Origin: Pyrinomonadaceae bacterium
Lineage (GTDB): Bacteria > Acidobacteriota > Blastocatellia > Pyrinomonadales > Pyrinomonadaceae
Direction: 5' to 3'
DNA: 64,000 nt
Assembly: GCA_014534425.1 (NCBI GenBank)
Contig: JACVRN010000013.1
Coordinates: 1 to 64,000, forward strand
Part shown: one piece after another, positions 26,964 to 35,844 of the stretch
How the letters are laid out: the number at the start of each line of letters is the position of its first letter
Position numbering within the stretch: position 1 is the first letter of the stretch
The notes under the pieces: model-generated
What the model saw: the letters and a program-made list of their open reading frames with translations, nothing else
Told to the model about the DNA's origin: nothing
The model's database searches: none
Program-made: the position numbers and the translations under genes

Positions 26964-27788
26964 ATGCCGAAGATTGTTGCGGGCGAGATAGAGCTTTACT
27001 ATGAAGAGTACGGCGAGGGCGCGCCGCTCGTCTTGATTCCAGGCTTCGGCACGGGCTTGTGGATTTGGTTCAAGCAGGTTCCGGCCTTCTCAAGAGAGTT
27101 TCGCACCCTCGTCTTCGATCCGCGCGGCATCTCTCGCTCCGATGCGCCGAACGCGCCCATCACCATCAGAACGATTGCGGACGACTTGGCCGCGCTCCTC
27201 TATGCTCTGCGGATTGAGAGCGCGCACATCCTCGGCGCATCCTTCGGCGGCTTCGTGGCGCAGGAGTTCGCGCTCGCTTATCCCGCGATGACAAGGAGCC
27301 TGACGCTTTGCTGCACAAGCTTCGGCGGCCCCGGCCACGTCCCGCCCTCGCTTGAGACGCTGCAAGCGCTCGCTTCCACGAAGGGGCTGAACACGCAACA
27401 GCGCGTGCGCGAAAATCTGCTGCTGGCCTTTTCGCCCGCGTACGTCGAGCGAAACCACGAAGAAGTGGAGAAGGTGATATGTTTGCGCGCAGAGAACTTC
27501 GTGCCCGAACACGCTTACCTTCACCAGCTTCAGGCTGCCATGGCCTTCAACACGGAAGAGCGTGTCTCGCAGATAAGTGCGCCCACGCTCGTCTTAACCG
27601 GCGACGCGGACATCATCGTGCCCGAAGAGAACTCGCGCAACCTGGCCGCACGCATCCCCGACGCGCGGCTCGTCACCATCAAAGGCGGCAGCCACACATT
27701 TTTCATAGAGCAAGCGGACGAATTCAACACGGCTGTCATAGAGTTCATTAAAGAAATCGAGAAGGCATCATGCGCTACGCAAAGATAG
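26964..27788 (+). CDS. Alpha/beta-fold hydrolase
   Basis: 274 residues from ATG 26964; the open frame extends 18 bases upstream into the hairpin, which is less likely coding. The fold is intact: oxyanion region LIPGFGTGLW, DPRGISRSD, nucleophile elbow GASFGG with Ser93, an Asp in TGDADIIVP (about 216) and His244 in GGSHTFF. No signal peptide, so cytoplasmic. The likely reaction is ester, lactone or thioester hydrolysis. The last 19 bases overlap the KAS III-like gene, pointing to coupled translation and a shared pathway. Confidence 0.92.
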   Translation: MPKIVAGEIELYYEEYGEGAPLVLIPGFGTGLWIWFKQVPAFSREFRTLVFDPRGISRSDAPNAPITIRTIADDLAALLYALRIESAHILGASFGGFVAQEFALAYPAMTRSLTLCCTSFGGPGHVPPSLETLQALASTKGLNTQQRVRENLLLAFSPAYVERNHEEVEKVICLRAENFVPEHAYLHQLQAAMAFNTEERVSQISAPTLVLTGDADIIVPEENSRNLAARIPDARLVTIKGGSHTFFIEQADEFNTAVIEFIKEIEKASCATQR

Positions 27789-28759
27789 TTGGCACGGGTT
27801 CATACGTGCCTGAAAAAATTCTGACAAATGACGACCTGAGCCGTATGCTGGGCGAAGACATCAACGAGTTCGTCTCGCAAATCCTTGGGATACGCGAGCG
27901 CCACATCTGCGCGCCGGATGAGAGCACGGCTGACCTTGCTACGGCTGCCGCAGAGCGTGCGCTTACGACTTCGGGCGTCAAGGCGGAAGACCTGGACTTA
28001 ATCGTGCTTGCGACTGATACGCCGGAATACGTCTCGCCTGCGACCTCGGTCGTCGTGCAGTACCGCCTGGGCGCAAAGAGCGCTGGCACCTTCGACATGA
28101 ACTGCGCCTGCGCGGGCTTCGTCACGGCTCTGGACACCGCTTCCAAATACATCATCGCGGACGAGTCTTACAGAAACGTGCTGGTCATAGGCGCGTACGC
28201 CATGAGCAAGTACGTTGACTGGACGGACAAGAAGACCTGCACGATATTCGCGGACGGAGCGGGCGCGCTCGTGCTTCAGGCTTCCACGGATGGGCCGGGA
28301 TTTCTGGCCTCAAAGCTCGTCGCCGAAGGCAGCTTTCACGACCACATGGGAATCTACGCGGGCGGCACATACATGCCCGTCACCGAAGAGGTCTTGCGCG
28401 AAGGCACCTGGGCCAAGCTGCGCTTTGCCAAAAAGTATCCGGCGGAAGTCAATAATGAAGGCTGGCCCGCAATCGTGCGCGACGTGCTTCGGAAAGCAGG
28501 ACTGACGCTCGACGACATCCCGCTCTTTCTCTTTACGCAGGTCAACCTGAGCACGATAAAGGAAGTGATGTCCAGACTTGACCTTCCCATGTCGCGCACG
28601 CACACAATCATGGGCAAGTGGGGCTACACAGGCTCGGCCTGCATCCCTATGGTACTCGACGACGCCATACGGGAAGGAAAGCTGAAACGAGGCGACAACT
28701 TCGTGATGTGCGCCTCCGGTGGCGGCCTCAACATGGCCTGCGTAGCCTTTCATTACTAA
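27770..28759 (+). CDS. 3-oxoacyl-ACP synthase III-like enzyme with altered active site
   Basis: 329 residues, full FabH length. The thiolase-fold N-half has the acyl-accepting Cys114 in NCACAGFVTALD. In the C-half the FabH motif around the catalytic His (PHQAN in E. coli FabH) reads FTQVN, placing Thr256 at the His position. The usual GNTSAAS motif reads GYTGSAC, with Tyr286 in place of Asn. His and Asn normally drive malonyl decarboxylation, so standard KAS III condensation looks unlikely; acyl transfer or another thiolase-fold reaction is possible. It lies between an alpha/beta hydrolase (19-base overlap) and an acyl-CoA synthetase (10-base gap). Confidence 0.88.
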   Translation: MRYAKIVGTGSYVPEKILTNDDLSRMLGEDINEFVSQILGIRERHICAPDESTADLATAAAERALTTSGVKAEDLDLIVLATDTPEYVSPATSVVVQYRLGAKSAGTFDMNCACAGFVTALDTASKYIIADESYRNVLVIGAYAMSKYVDWTDKKTCTIFADGAGALVLQASTDGPGFLASKLVAEGSFHDHMGIYAGGTYMPVTEEVLREGTWAKLRFAKKYPAEVNNEGWPAIVRDVLRKAGLTLDDIPLFLFTQVNLSTIKEVMSRLDLPMSRTHTIMGKWGYTGSACIPMVLDDAIREGKLKRGDNFVMCASGGGLNMACVAFHY

Positions 28760-28769
28760 AAACTGTTTT

Positions 28770-30584
28770 ATGAAGTATCCGAATATCTACACGCTGTTCC
28801 GCGAGAGGGTGGAGCAGTACTCGGCAGGCGCTGGACGGTCGCGCGCTTGTTTCTACGTGCGCGAGGGGGCCGAGTGGAAGGGCATCTCGTGGGAGCGCTT
28901 TGATAGAGAGGCGCACGAGTTCGGGTGTGCGCTGCTGGCTTCTGGACTGACGCGCGGCGCTTCCGTCTGCATACTGATGGGCAATGTCCCCAAATGGCCC
29001 ATCGCGGACATAGGCGTTATCGCGGCGGGCGGCATCTCCGTCGGCCTGTACCCCACAAGCTCTGCGGAGCAGTGCCGTTACATCATCAATCATTCGGACG
29101 CGGAGTTCGTGCTGGTTGATAGCCTTCAACAGTTGGAAAAAATCCTGAGCGTCCGGCAGGAGCTTCCAAAAGTTAAAGCCGTCATAGCGCTTGATGAAGA
29201 AGCTGCGCGAGAGCATCCCCTTGTAACCGGCTACAGTGATTTTCTTCAGTTGGGACGGGATGCAAACGCTGGCGTCATGCCTCTGCTCAGGGAAAATGCT
29301 TTGAGCGCAGACCCCGACGACGTAGCCATAATGGTCTACACCTCCGGCACAACGGGACTTCCTAAAGGCGCATGCCTGAGCCATCGCTACATCATCAACA
29401 GCGTGGAGTCCTTGCGCGAGACAATCCCCGTTTACGATTGGGATGTCTGCTTTTCTTATCTGCCTTACTGCCATGTGGCAGAGCGCATCAGTGGTCTCTA
29501 CAATCGGCTGTACGCCGGAACGCCAGCCTATTTCGTAGACGACCTTTCAAAGCTCTGGGCCTACATGATGGAGGTGCGGCCAACCGTCTTTGCGAGCCTT
29601 CCACGCTTTTTCGAGAAGGTTCACGCGCGCATCATCAGCGATTTAGAGAAGGCTACGGAAGAAGAGCGGAAGCGATTCTATGAAGCGCTCGAAGTGGGAA
29701 GACGAGTCAGCCGCTTGCGACAGGCCAGGGAAGCTGTCCCGGAAGAGTTGCTGAAGGAGTATGAAGAACGCGCTCTTCCCACGCTCTCTTCTGTCAACGA
29801 CTATTTCGGCGGGCGCATGCGGCTGGCTACTTCGGGGGGCGCGCCCTTGCTGATGGAGGTCGCGGAGTTCTTCGACGCCGCAGGCATTCCTATTCTTCAG
29901 GCGTACGGGCTGACGGAGAATGTCTGCGTGGCCTTCAATCGCCCGGACAATTACAAGTTCGGCACGGTCGGGCCGCCAATGCCCGGCTGCTCGGTTCGCA
30001 TTGAAGAGGACGGCGAGATTCTTGTCAGAAGCGAGATGATGTTTAGCGGTTATTACAAGGAGCCTGAAAGAAGCGCGGAGGTGATGCGCGACGGGTGGCT
30101 CCTGACGGGCGACCTTGGGGAAATGGACGCTGACGGCTTCCTACGCATCACTGGCCGCAAGAAGGAACTCATTATCACTTCTACCGGAAAGAACGTCGCG
30201 CCCGCGCTCGTTGAGAATCTAATCAAGGAGCATCACCTAATCAGCCACGCTCTGCTTTACGGCGAAGGCAAGAGCTACCTGGTCGCGCTGATTACGCTCA
30301 ATCAGTTGGAGGCGGAAGAGTATGCGCGCTCGCGCGGGGTTTCGTTCGAGAGCTTCGCAGAACTCACGCGTCACCCTGAAATCGTGCGGCTGGTGCAGGA
30401 GATTGTTGATAAGACAAACGCCCGCGTCTCTTCCACTGAGGCCGTCAAGCGATTTGTTATACTTGAGCGCGACCTTCAGATTGAAGCGGACGAAGTGACG
30501 CCGACTATGAAAATCAAGCGCAATGTTGTGAGCGAACGCTTCAAGGAGCTTTTGGAGAATTTATATAAGGGGCCGGGAATATGA
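28770..30584 (+). CDS. Long-chain acyl-CoA synthetase (AMP-forming)
   Basis: 604 residues, ANL superfamily of the FAA1/bacterial long-chain type. The P-loop motif VYTSGTTGLPKG is at 189-200. QAYGLTE (A5 motif), the LTGDLGEMDADGFLRITGRKKELI hinge region (A7/A8), and a C-terminal Lys in TPTMKIKRN are all visible. It activates a fatty acid with ATP and transfers it to CoA. The start is 10 bases past the KAS III-like gene, and its stop overlaps the next gene (ATGA), so it is inside an operon. Confidence 0.95.
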   Translation: MKYPNIYTLFRERVEQYSAGAGRSRACFYVREGAEWKGISWERFDREAHEFGCALLASGLTRGASVCILMGNVPKWPIADIGVIAAGGISVGLYPTSSAEQCRYIINHSDAEFVLVDSLQQLEKILSVRQELPKVKAVIALDEEAAREHPLVTGYSDFLQLGRDANAGVMPLLRENALSADPDDVAIMVYTSGTTGLPKGACLSHRYIINSVESLRETIPVYDWDVCFSYLPYCHVAERISGLYNRLYAGTPAYFVDDLSKLWAYMMEVRPTVFASLPRFFEKVHARIISDLEKATEEERKRFYEALEVGRRVSRLRQAREAVPEELLKEYEERALPTLSSVNDYFGGRMRLATSGGAPLLMEVAEFFDAAGIPILQAYGLTENVCVAFNRPDNYKFGTVGPPMPGCSVRIEEDGEILVRSEMMFSGYYKEPERSAEVMRDGWLLTGDLGEMDADGFLRITGRKKELIITSTGKNVAPALVENLIKEHHLISHALLYGEGKSYLVALITLNQLEAEEYARSRGVSFESFAELTRHPEIVRLVQEIVDKTNARVSSTEAVKRFVILERDLQIEADEVTPTMKIKRNVVSERFKELLENLYKGPGI

Positions 30585-31486
30585 CGAACATCATCTTCAA
30601 CAATGCGCGCCGCGCTCTCTTCCTGTTCGCGGCGCTTCTACTTTTTCTAGGCGCTTCGAGCGCTCAAACGCCTGCGCCGCAGCGTACAGAGAAAGAGGTC
30701 AGGATTTACGGGCAGAAGATTCGTTATGTTGAAGCGGGCGCGGGCGAGCAAGTGGTAATTCTGCTGCACGGGCTGGGCGGGAATTCCTCTAACTGGACTC
30801 TGAACATCAATCCATTGGCGGCCAAATATCGCGTCATAGTTCCAGACCAGATAGGTTTCGGCCAATCGGACAAGCCTCTGATTAACTATCGCGTAGGCAC
30901 CTACGTCGATTTTCTGGACAGGCTCTACAGCGAGTTGAAGATTGAGCGGGCGACGCTGGTCGGCAATTCTATGGGCGGTTGGATAGCTGCGCTCTATGCG
31001 ATTGCTCATCCCGAACGAGTGGAGCGGCTAGTCCTGGTCGATGCCGCAGGTTTCGCTCCGCCGAAGGATTTCGACATGAAGCAGTTGGCGATCCTCAATC
31101 CCTCCACGCGTGAAGAAATGAAGGCGCTGATCGCGCTCGCCTTCTACAACAAGCAGCTTTACGCTTCGGACGAGGCCATTGATTTTGCTCTCACACAACG
31201 CATGGCTGCGGGCGACGGCTACACCATACAGAGCCTGATGGAATCCGTTGCGCGGCGCGAAGACATGGTGGACGGGCGGCTGTCGGCTATCAAGCAGCCC
31301 ACGCTGCTCATATGGGGACGCCAGGACGGGCTGACGCCGCTCGCCGAGTTCGGCGAAAGATTCAAGCGAGAGATTGCGGGCGCGGAGTTAATCATCTTCG
31401 ACCAGTGCGGCCACGTCCCTATGGTAGAGAAGGCTGCCGAATTCAATGCCGCGCTCCTGAAGTTTTTAGCAGAAACACGGAAATAA
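30581..31486 (+). CDS. Exported alpha/beta hydrolase
   Basis: 301 residues with an N-terminal signal segment (RRALFLFAALLLFLGASSAQT), so probably periplasmic or lipid-facing. HGLGGNSSNW forms the oxyanion region. Catalytic residues are Ser130 (GNSMGG), Asp249 (GRQDGLTP) and His278 (QCGHVPM). The sequence around them resembles meta-cleavage/haloperoxidase-type esterases. It begins with a four-base overlap with the acyl-CoA synthetase. In context it could release fatty acids from an imported ester before activation; that order of events is inferred. Confidence 0.92.
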   Translation: MTNIIFNNARRALFLFAALLLFLGASSAQTPAPQRTEKEVRIYGQKIRYVEAGAGEQVVILLHGLGGNSSNWTLNINPLAAKYRVIVPDQIGFGQSDKPLINYRVGTYVDFLDRLYSELKIERATLVGNSMGGWIAALYAIAHPERVERLVLVDAAGFAPPKDFDMKQLAILNPSTREEMKALIALAFYNKQLYASDEAIDFALTQRMAAGDGYTIQSLMESVARREDMVDGRLSAIKQPTLLIWGRQDGLTPLAEFGERFKREIAGAELIIFDQCGHVPMVEKAAEFNAALLKFLAETRK

Positions 31487-31505
31487 TTCTGAGTGGAGAG
31501 CATTA

Positions 31506-31907
31506 ATGTCTTTAAAGGTCGGGGACACGGATTCGGTAACGAAGACTATCACGGATGACGACATCAGAGCGTTCGCAGCTTTGACGGGCGACAACAATCC
31601 TGTTCATCTGGACGACGATTTTGCAAAGACGACTCGCTTCGGTCGCCGCATAGCGCACGGCATGTTGAGCGCGGGGCTTATCTCAGCAGTGCTGGCGAAC
31701 AAACTGCCCGGTACCGTCTATCTCAGTCAGACGCTCACCTTCGTCGCGCCCGTCTATCCGGGCGACACCATCACGGCCCGCGTCACCGTCACGCGCGTCA
31801 GGGAAGACAAACCCATCGTCACGCTCGAAACCATCTGCACCAATCAGAAAGACGAGCCGGTCATACGCGGCGAAGCCGTCGTGCTGGCCGCAACGATTCT
31901 GGATTAA
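31506..31907 (+). CDS. MaoC-like (R)-specific enoyl-CoA hydratase
   Basis: 133 residues, single hotdog domain of the PhaJ type. The hydratase signature is complete: FAALTGDNNPVHLDDDFA with Asp29 and His34, then RRIAHGMLSAGLISAVLANKLPGT. It adds water to trans-2-enoyl-CoA to give (R)-3-hydroxyacyl-CoA. The two-base gap to the next gene and 19-base gap from the previous one place it in the lipid operon, where it could feed beta-oxidation or a hydroxyacyl product. Confidence 0.93.
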   Translation: MSLKVGDTDSVTKTITDDDIRAFAALTGDNNPVHLDDDFAKTTRFGRRIAHGMLSAGLISAVLANKLPGTVYLSQTLTFVAPVYPGDTITARVTVTRVREDKPIVTLETICTNQKDEPVIRGEAVVLAATILD

Positions 31908-31909
31908 GC

Positions 31910-33184
31910 ATGGCGACGAAAACAACTGTCTACGGCAAGGACGAATCTGCAACGCAGAGGGTCTCCGCTTATGCCTGGTACGCGCTCGCACTTTTGACGC
32001 TCGTTTACGCTCTGAACTTTTTAGACCGCACGCTCATCTACATACTGTTTACGCCCATCCAGAAGGATTTGAATTTCTCGGACACGCAACTGGCTTTCAT
32101 AGGGCCGACTGCGTTCGCCATCTTCTACACGGTGCTCGGCATTCCTTTCGGGCGCATGGCAGACCGCAGGACTAGAAAATATCTGATTGCCGCAGGTCTC
32201 GCCGTGTGGAGCCTCTTTTCGGGGCTGACGGGCTTCGCCAGCAGCTTCAACACAATCCTTCTGTGTCGCATCATGGTCGGAGTTGGCGAAGCCACACTTG
32301 GGCCTGCCGCGCTCTCACTGCTCAGCGATTACTTTCCACCGCGAATGCGCGCCACGACTCAGGCGGTCTATTCTTCCGGCATCTCCATAGGCGGAGCCGT
32401 AGCTTATTCCCTTGGCGGATGGATTGCGGCTAATCACGGCTGGCGCTGGTCGTTTTATCTGCTCGGATTTCCAGGACTAATACTCGCCGTGCTGGTCATG
32501 CTGCTGAGGGAAGAAGCGCGCGGGCGAACAGAAACGAAGACGGTCAGCTACACTAGCCGCGACTGGAAGATTCTCTTTCAATCCGTCCCGCTTCGTTATC
32601 TTTATATAGGCTACGCGCTGTTCGGGCTGGCCTCCAACAACCTTGGCATCTGGGGGCCTAGCTTTTTCATTCGCGTGCATAAGCTGGACGTTAAGCTGGT
32701 AGGAATGTTCGCCGGACTGATTTCGGTGGCGGCTGGCGTGCCTGGAACAATCCTTGGCGGGTACGTGACGGACAGAATGAGGCGCACGGGTCGCGGAGGC
32801 CGCATGCTCTTTAGCGCCTGTGCGGCGCTCGTCTCAGTCCCGCTCTGGCTTGCGATACTTTTTAGCAACAACCTTGCTGTACTTGCCGTCGTCAACTTCA
32901 TCTTGCTCGGCCTGGTCTTGATGTGGGTAGCGCCTGCCGCCGCAGACGTTCACGAAATCGCTGGGCCGCAACTGCGCGGTCTAGGGATAGGCATCTACTT
33001 CTTCACAGTCATCATTGCAGCCTACGGCGTAGGCTCTCTGCTCATAGGCAGGCTCAACGACTGGGCGAATATCGCTGCCAACCCGCAGATGATGAGATAC
33101 ACGCTGCTGGTCTGCCCCATAGCCAGCGCCCTCGGCGCGCTCTTCCTGTGGCTCGGCAGCCTCTCGCTTGAACGGGGCGAGTAA
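31910..33184 (+). CDS. Spinster-type MFS transporter
   Basis: 424 residues, 12 hydrophobic segments, no signal peptide. The N-half has LNFLDRTLIYILFTPIQKDLNFSDTQLA, GIPFGRMADRRTRK (motif A) and FCRIMVGVGEATLGPAA-like sequence, typical of the Spns/MFS_1 lipid and organic-acid transporters. It is the last gene of the operon. Family members in animals move sphingosine-1-phosphate or lysophospholipids, so a lipid-like or carboxylate substrate fits the neighbours, but it is not proven. Confidence 0.9.
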   Translation: MATKTTVYGKDESATQRVSAYAWYALALLTLVYALNFLDRTLIYILFTPIQKDLNFSDTQLAFIGPTAFAIFYTVLGIPFGRMADRRTRKYLIAAGLAVWSLFSGLTGFASSFNTILLCRIMVGVGEATLGPAALSLLSDYFPPRMRATTQAVYSSGISIGGAVAYSLGGWIAANHGWRWSFYLLGFPGLILAVLVMLLREEARGRTETKTVSYTSRDWKILFQSVPLRYLYIGYALFGLASNNLGIWGPSFFIRVHKLDVKLVGMFAGLISVAAGVPGTILGGYVTDRMRRTGRGGRMLFSACAALVSVPLWLAILFSNNLAVLAVVNFILLGLVLMWVAPAAADVHEIAGPQLRGLGIGIYFFTVIIAAYGVGSLLIGRLNDWANIAANPQMMRYTLLVCPIASALGALFLWLGSLSLERGE

Positions 33185-33279
33185 AGCAGGTCTCGCGCCA
33201 AACGAGCAGCATGTGCGCTATACTTGCGGGACTGGAAAATTTTTAAGCTCGGGCGCTTTTCAGTAGAAAGAGGGTTTGT

Positions 33280-33855
33280 ATGAGTAGAGATTTAGGTTCG
33301 TCTTCAAGCGGGGATAAGAGGGAAGTGGCTACGCTTGCGGGTGGTTGCTTCTGGTGTCTTGAGGCAGTCTATAACCAGTTGCGCGGGGTGCTGAAGGTGG
33401 AGTCGGGTTACGCCGGAGGCCACATTCCGAATCCAACTTACCAGCAGGTCTGCACAGGCAGCACGGGCCACGCCGAAGTTGTTCAAATCACCTTCGACCC
33501 CGAAGTAATCACCTTCCGAGACCTGCTAGAAATCTTCTTTACCATACACGACCCCACGACGCTCAACCGACAGGGCGCGGACGTTGGCACGCAGTATCGC
33601 TCGGCCATCTTCTATCACACGCCGGAGCAGAAGGAAGTGGCCGAGCAGATTATCGCGGAGATGAGCGATGAAAAGGTCTGGGACAATCCAATCGTGACGG
33701 AGGTCGCGCCCCTGGAAGTTTTCTACAGCGCGGAGGCTTATCATCAGGAGTACTATCAGAACAACCCGTCGCAGCCCTACTGCCAGGTCGTCATAGCGCC
33801 CAAGGTCGCCAAGTTCCGTCAGAAGTATCTGGAAAAGTTAAAGAGAGAAAACTAA
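33280..33855 (+). CDS. msrA: Peptide-methionine (S)-S-oxide reductase
   Basis: 191 residues. The catalytic motif GGCFWCLE gives Cys23 as nucleophile and Cys26. YAGGHIPNPTYQQVCTGSTGHAEVV and the HDPTTLNRQGADVGTQYRS block are diagnostic, as is the YCQVVIAPK end. It reduces methionine-S-sulfoxide, free or in protein, with thioredoxin. No signal peptide, so cytoplasmic, unlike the Tat-exported MsrB at 17202. A family A repeat follows the stop. Confidence 0.97.
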   Translation: MSRDLGSSSSGDKREVATLAGGCFWCLEAVYNQLRGVLKVESGYAGGHIPNPTYQQVCTGSTGHAEVVQITFDPEVITFRDLLEIFFTIHDPTTLNRQGADVGTQYRSAIFYHTPEQKEVAEQIIAEMSDEKVWDNPIVTEVAPLEVFYSAEAYHQEYYQNNPSQPYCQVVIAPKVAKFRQKYLEKLKREN

Positions 33856-33890
33856 GAGCGCCAAACAAAACCTCCGGCGTCATGATATTT

Positions 33891-33922
33891 GTAGGGGCAG
33901 AGGACTTGTCCTCTGCCCCTAT
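33891..33922. repeat. Palindromic repeat family A, copy 3
   Basis: GTAGGGGCAGAGGAC, TT loop and exact complement except the last base. It occupies most of the short gap between msrA and the HXXEE gene, 15 bases before the latter. Confidence 0.92.
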
Positions 33923-33936
33923 AGAGGAGCCTGCAA

Positions 33937-34437
33937 ATGAGCAGAAAGACTTTGCTCTGGTTAGTGCCTGTCTTGCTCACCCTTCATAATCTGGAAGAGG
34001 CTTTTCTGATGCCAGCTTTCATAGAGAAGCGCAATGCTTCGGTTCAGGGAGCCATGCGCGGCGTTGTCCCGCCCGTCACGTATAAACAGTTTCTCATAGC
34101 TCTAGTAATCATCACCGTCATTCCTTACCTCATAGCGCTTCTCTGGCTTGGCCGTAGGTGGGCCGTTTACCTGCTGGTGGGCTTTCAGGTGGTGATGCTC
34201 ATTAACGTCTTCGCGCATACTTTGATGGCGCTCTTTCTGCACGGCTATGCGCCGGGGCTTGTGACGGCGATTCTTATTAACCTGCCGTTCTCGCTCTACC
34301 TGTTAAAGCGCGCCGTAGGTGAAAGGTGGATGAGCAAACGGGCTGTGGCCTGGATGTTCCCCATAGGGCTTTTGATTCACGGGCCAGCGCTGGCGGGCTT
34401 GATGCTGCTCTCAGGCGCGATTGCTGACATGGCTTAA
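33937..34437 (+). CDS. HXXEE domain membrane protein
   Basis: 166 residues, four to five hydrophobic segments. The family-naming motif is HNLEE (residues 17-21), inside the first membrane segment, followed by a polar loop. A second His motif ([18 protein letters not shown]) is typical of the family. The function of HXXEE proteins is unknown; His and Glu in the membrane suggest metal or proton handling. Its 3' end overlaps the convergent heme A synthase gene by 27 bases. Confidence 0.85.
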   Translation: MSRKTLLWLVPVLLTLHNLEEAFLMPAFIEKRNASVQGAMRGVVPPVTYKQFLIALVIITVIPYLIALLWLGRRWAVYLLVGFQVVMLINVFAHTLMALFLHGYAPGLVTAILINLPFSLYLLKRAVGERWMSKRAVAWMFPIGLLIHGPALAGLMLLSGAIADMA

Positions 34438-35412
34438 GGCAGTCTCTTCGCCTAGCGCCGAGGCGGTCAGCAGCACCAGGCAAGTCCAGACGAGGTCTGC
34501 CAGCAAGAGATGCACAATCTGCATTGGTATCGGAGCCAGGAGAATCAGGTTGACCAGCCCCGCGCAGAGTTCTATGAGAACTAGAATCGCAAGCGCCCAC
34601 GCCAGGCGCTTTGTAGTTCGTACGGGGCGCTTGTCTGCTGCAAAGCGCGCCGCGAAGATTAGAAGGGAACTCACCAGCAGCGCAATCGTGGGATGCAGCA
34701 CACGCAGGCGTACCAGTATGTGAGCCGTCGGAGAAAAGTCGTCCCGCAAGCCTCCCATCAAAGTGCTGCCCGGAAAGAGAGTGTCGCCCAAAGCAGTCAC
34801 AGCCCCGCTTACGCCAAGCACGAGCGCTCCCACCAGACCCGCGCAGAGGATTAATGAAAGCGCGCCGTGCCCTCTTAACTTCAAAGCGCTGCCGCCCGAA
34901 GCCCACCATGCAGTGAGCGCCAGCGCAGCCAGAAGTAGAAAGGTATTGACGAGGTGTATAGATAAATAGACGGCGCGGCCAATCGAATCATTGTCGGCGA
35001 CGAAGCCGAACAGCACCAGCCCCGCGCCTATCAATGCTTCTGTGATGATGAAGAAGACGGAGAGCACGGCTCCGAGCCTCGCAGGATGTTTGCGCGGAAA
35101 GGCTCTGAACGCCCAGACCAGCAGACCAAGAACCAGCAGGAGCGCTACGCCGCTAGTCGTGCGATGCGTCAACTCTATGAGGGTTTCTGCTCCACGCGTG
35201 CGCGGCACAACCTCACCGTTGCAGAGCGGCCAATGGCTGCCACAGCCCGCGCCCGAACCGCTCGCGCGCACGTACGCGCCCCACAGAATTACCAGCAGGT
35301 TAAATCCCAGGACGACCCACGCGTAGACAGAGAATCGCCCGGTCTTTCTATCGAGCTTTATTGAAGTTGGGATTGTCTCTCGGACACTAGCCCCGTAAGC
35401 GCTCTCGACCAC
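34411..35412 (-). CDS. ctaA: Heme A synthase, COX15/CtaA family
   Basis: About 333 residues from GTG 35412, preceded by GGAGAGG at good spacing. An in-frame ATG at 35466 gives 351 residues but lies inside the family B palindrome with no ribosome site. About eight membrane segments. Heme-ligand regions are visible: [21 protein letters not shown] and [16 protein letters not shown], with a repeat of the pattern in the C-half ([26 protein letters not shown]). [19 protein letters not shown] contains the conserved Cys pair. The enzyme oxidises the heme O methyl group to make heme A for aa3 oxidases. No oxidase genes are adjacent. Confidence 0.92.
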   Translation of the reverse strand: MVESAYGASVRETIPTSIKLDRKTGRFSVYAWVVLGFNLLVILWGAYVRASGSGAGCGSHWPLCNGEVVPRTRGAETLIELTHRTTSGVALLLVLGLLVWAFRAFPRKHPARLGAVLSVFFIITEALIGAGLVLFGFVADNDSIGRAVYLSIHLVNTFLLLAALALTAWWASGGSALKLRGHGALSLILCAGLVGALVLGVSGAVTALGDTLFPGSTLMGGLRDDFSPTAHILVRLRVLHPTIALLVSSLLIFAARFAADKRPVRTTKRLAWALAILVLIELCAGLVNLILLAPIPMQIVHLLLADLVWTCLVLLTASALGEETALSHVSNRA

Positions 35413-35457
35413 CTCTGATTTCCTCTCCGAAGTGGCGACAGAATAACACAAAAGCAA

Positions 35458-35482
35458 TTGATTCATTGATTCAATGAATCAA
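35458..35482. repeat. Palindromic repeat family B, perfect copy
   Basis: Two 12-base arms (TTGATTCATTGA and its complement) around a single base. It lies between the leftward small gene 35485-35733 and ctaA. Confidence 0.85.
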
Positions 35483-35484
35483 TC

Positions 35485-35733
35485 CTAAAGCAGTCTGCTG
35501 CTCCTGGGGTATTGGGCGCGGCGGCCCGTGTCCACGAGTTGTTCTATGGAGAGGTTAGTGGGCTTGCCCTTGATGAGCAGCCGCCCTTCTCTTGTGACCA
35601 GATACTCCGTGCTCCTGAATTGATTCCAGAGTTGCGTCGGGTATAAACGATAGCCTGCGCCTGGTTCCACTTCTGCTATTAATTCTTTTCCGTCCGGCAG
35701 GGTATAGACACCCAGATTTCTTAACTTTTTCAT
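35485..35733 (-). CDS. Small hypothetical protein, family shared with 7425-7700
   Basis: 82 residues from ATG 35733 with GGGAAGTGG upstream. It shares LRxxGxYxxPxGK, a Trp/Tyr-rich middle, a YxVxxxGR(L/I) segment and an ExLxDTG ending with the protein at 7425. The DTG is followed by charged residues here (DTGRRAQYPRSS). The fold is unknown; spacing of aromatic and Gly residues suggests a small beta-sheet protein. It is upstream of ctaA on the same strand but separated by the palindrome. Confidence 0.7.
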   Translation of the reverse strand: MKKLRNLGVYTLPDGKELIAEVEPGAGYRLYPTQLWNQFRSTEYLVTREGRLLIKGKPTNLSIEQLVDTGRRAQYPRSSRLL

Positions 35734-35844
35734 ACAGCCACTTCCCTTTGTTCACAGAGGTTGAGGTCTTTCTCAAATGCCAGAGGGGGAAGGCTGACTA
35801 TCTTGAGTTTTAAGCGATGCGAAATTTTATCAAAACTATTAAAT

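Noticed and set aside
21643-33184. Assignment of the lipid locus as a bona fide ole (olefin/beta-lactone) cluster
   Set aside because: The thiolase-fold enzyme lacks OleA-like His/Asn and the ligase is a long-chain acyl-CoA synthetase rather than OleC-like, so only a loose resemblance remains.
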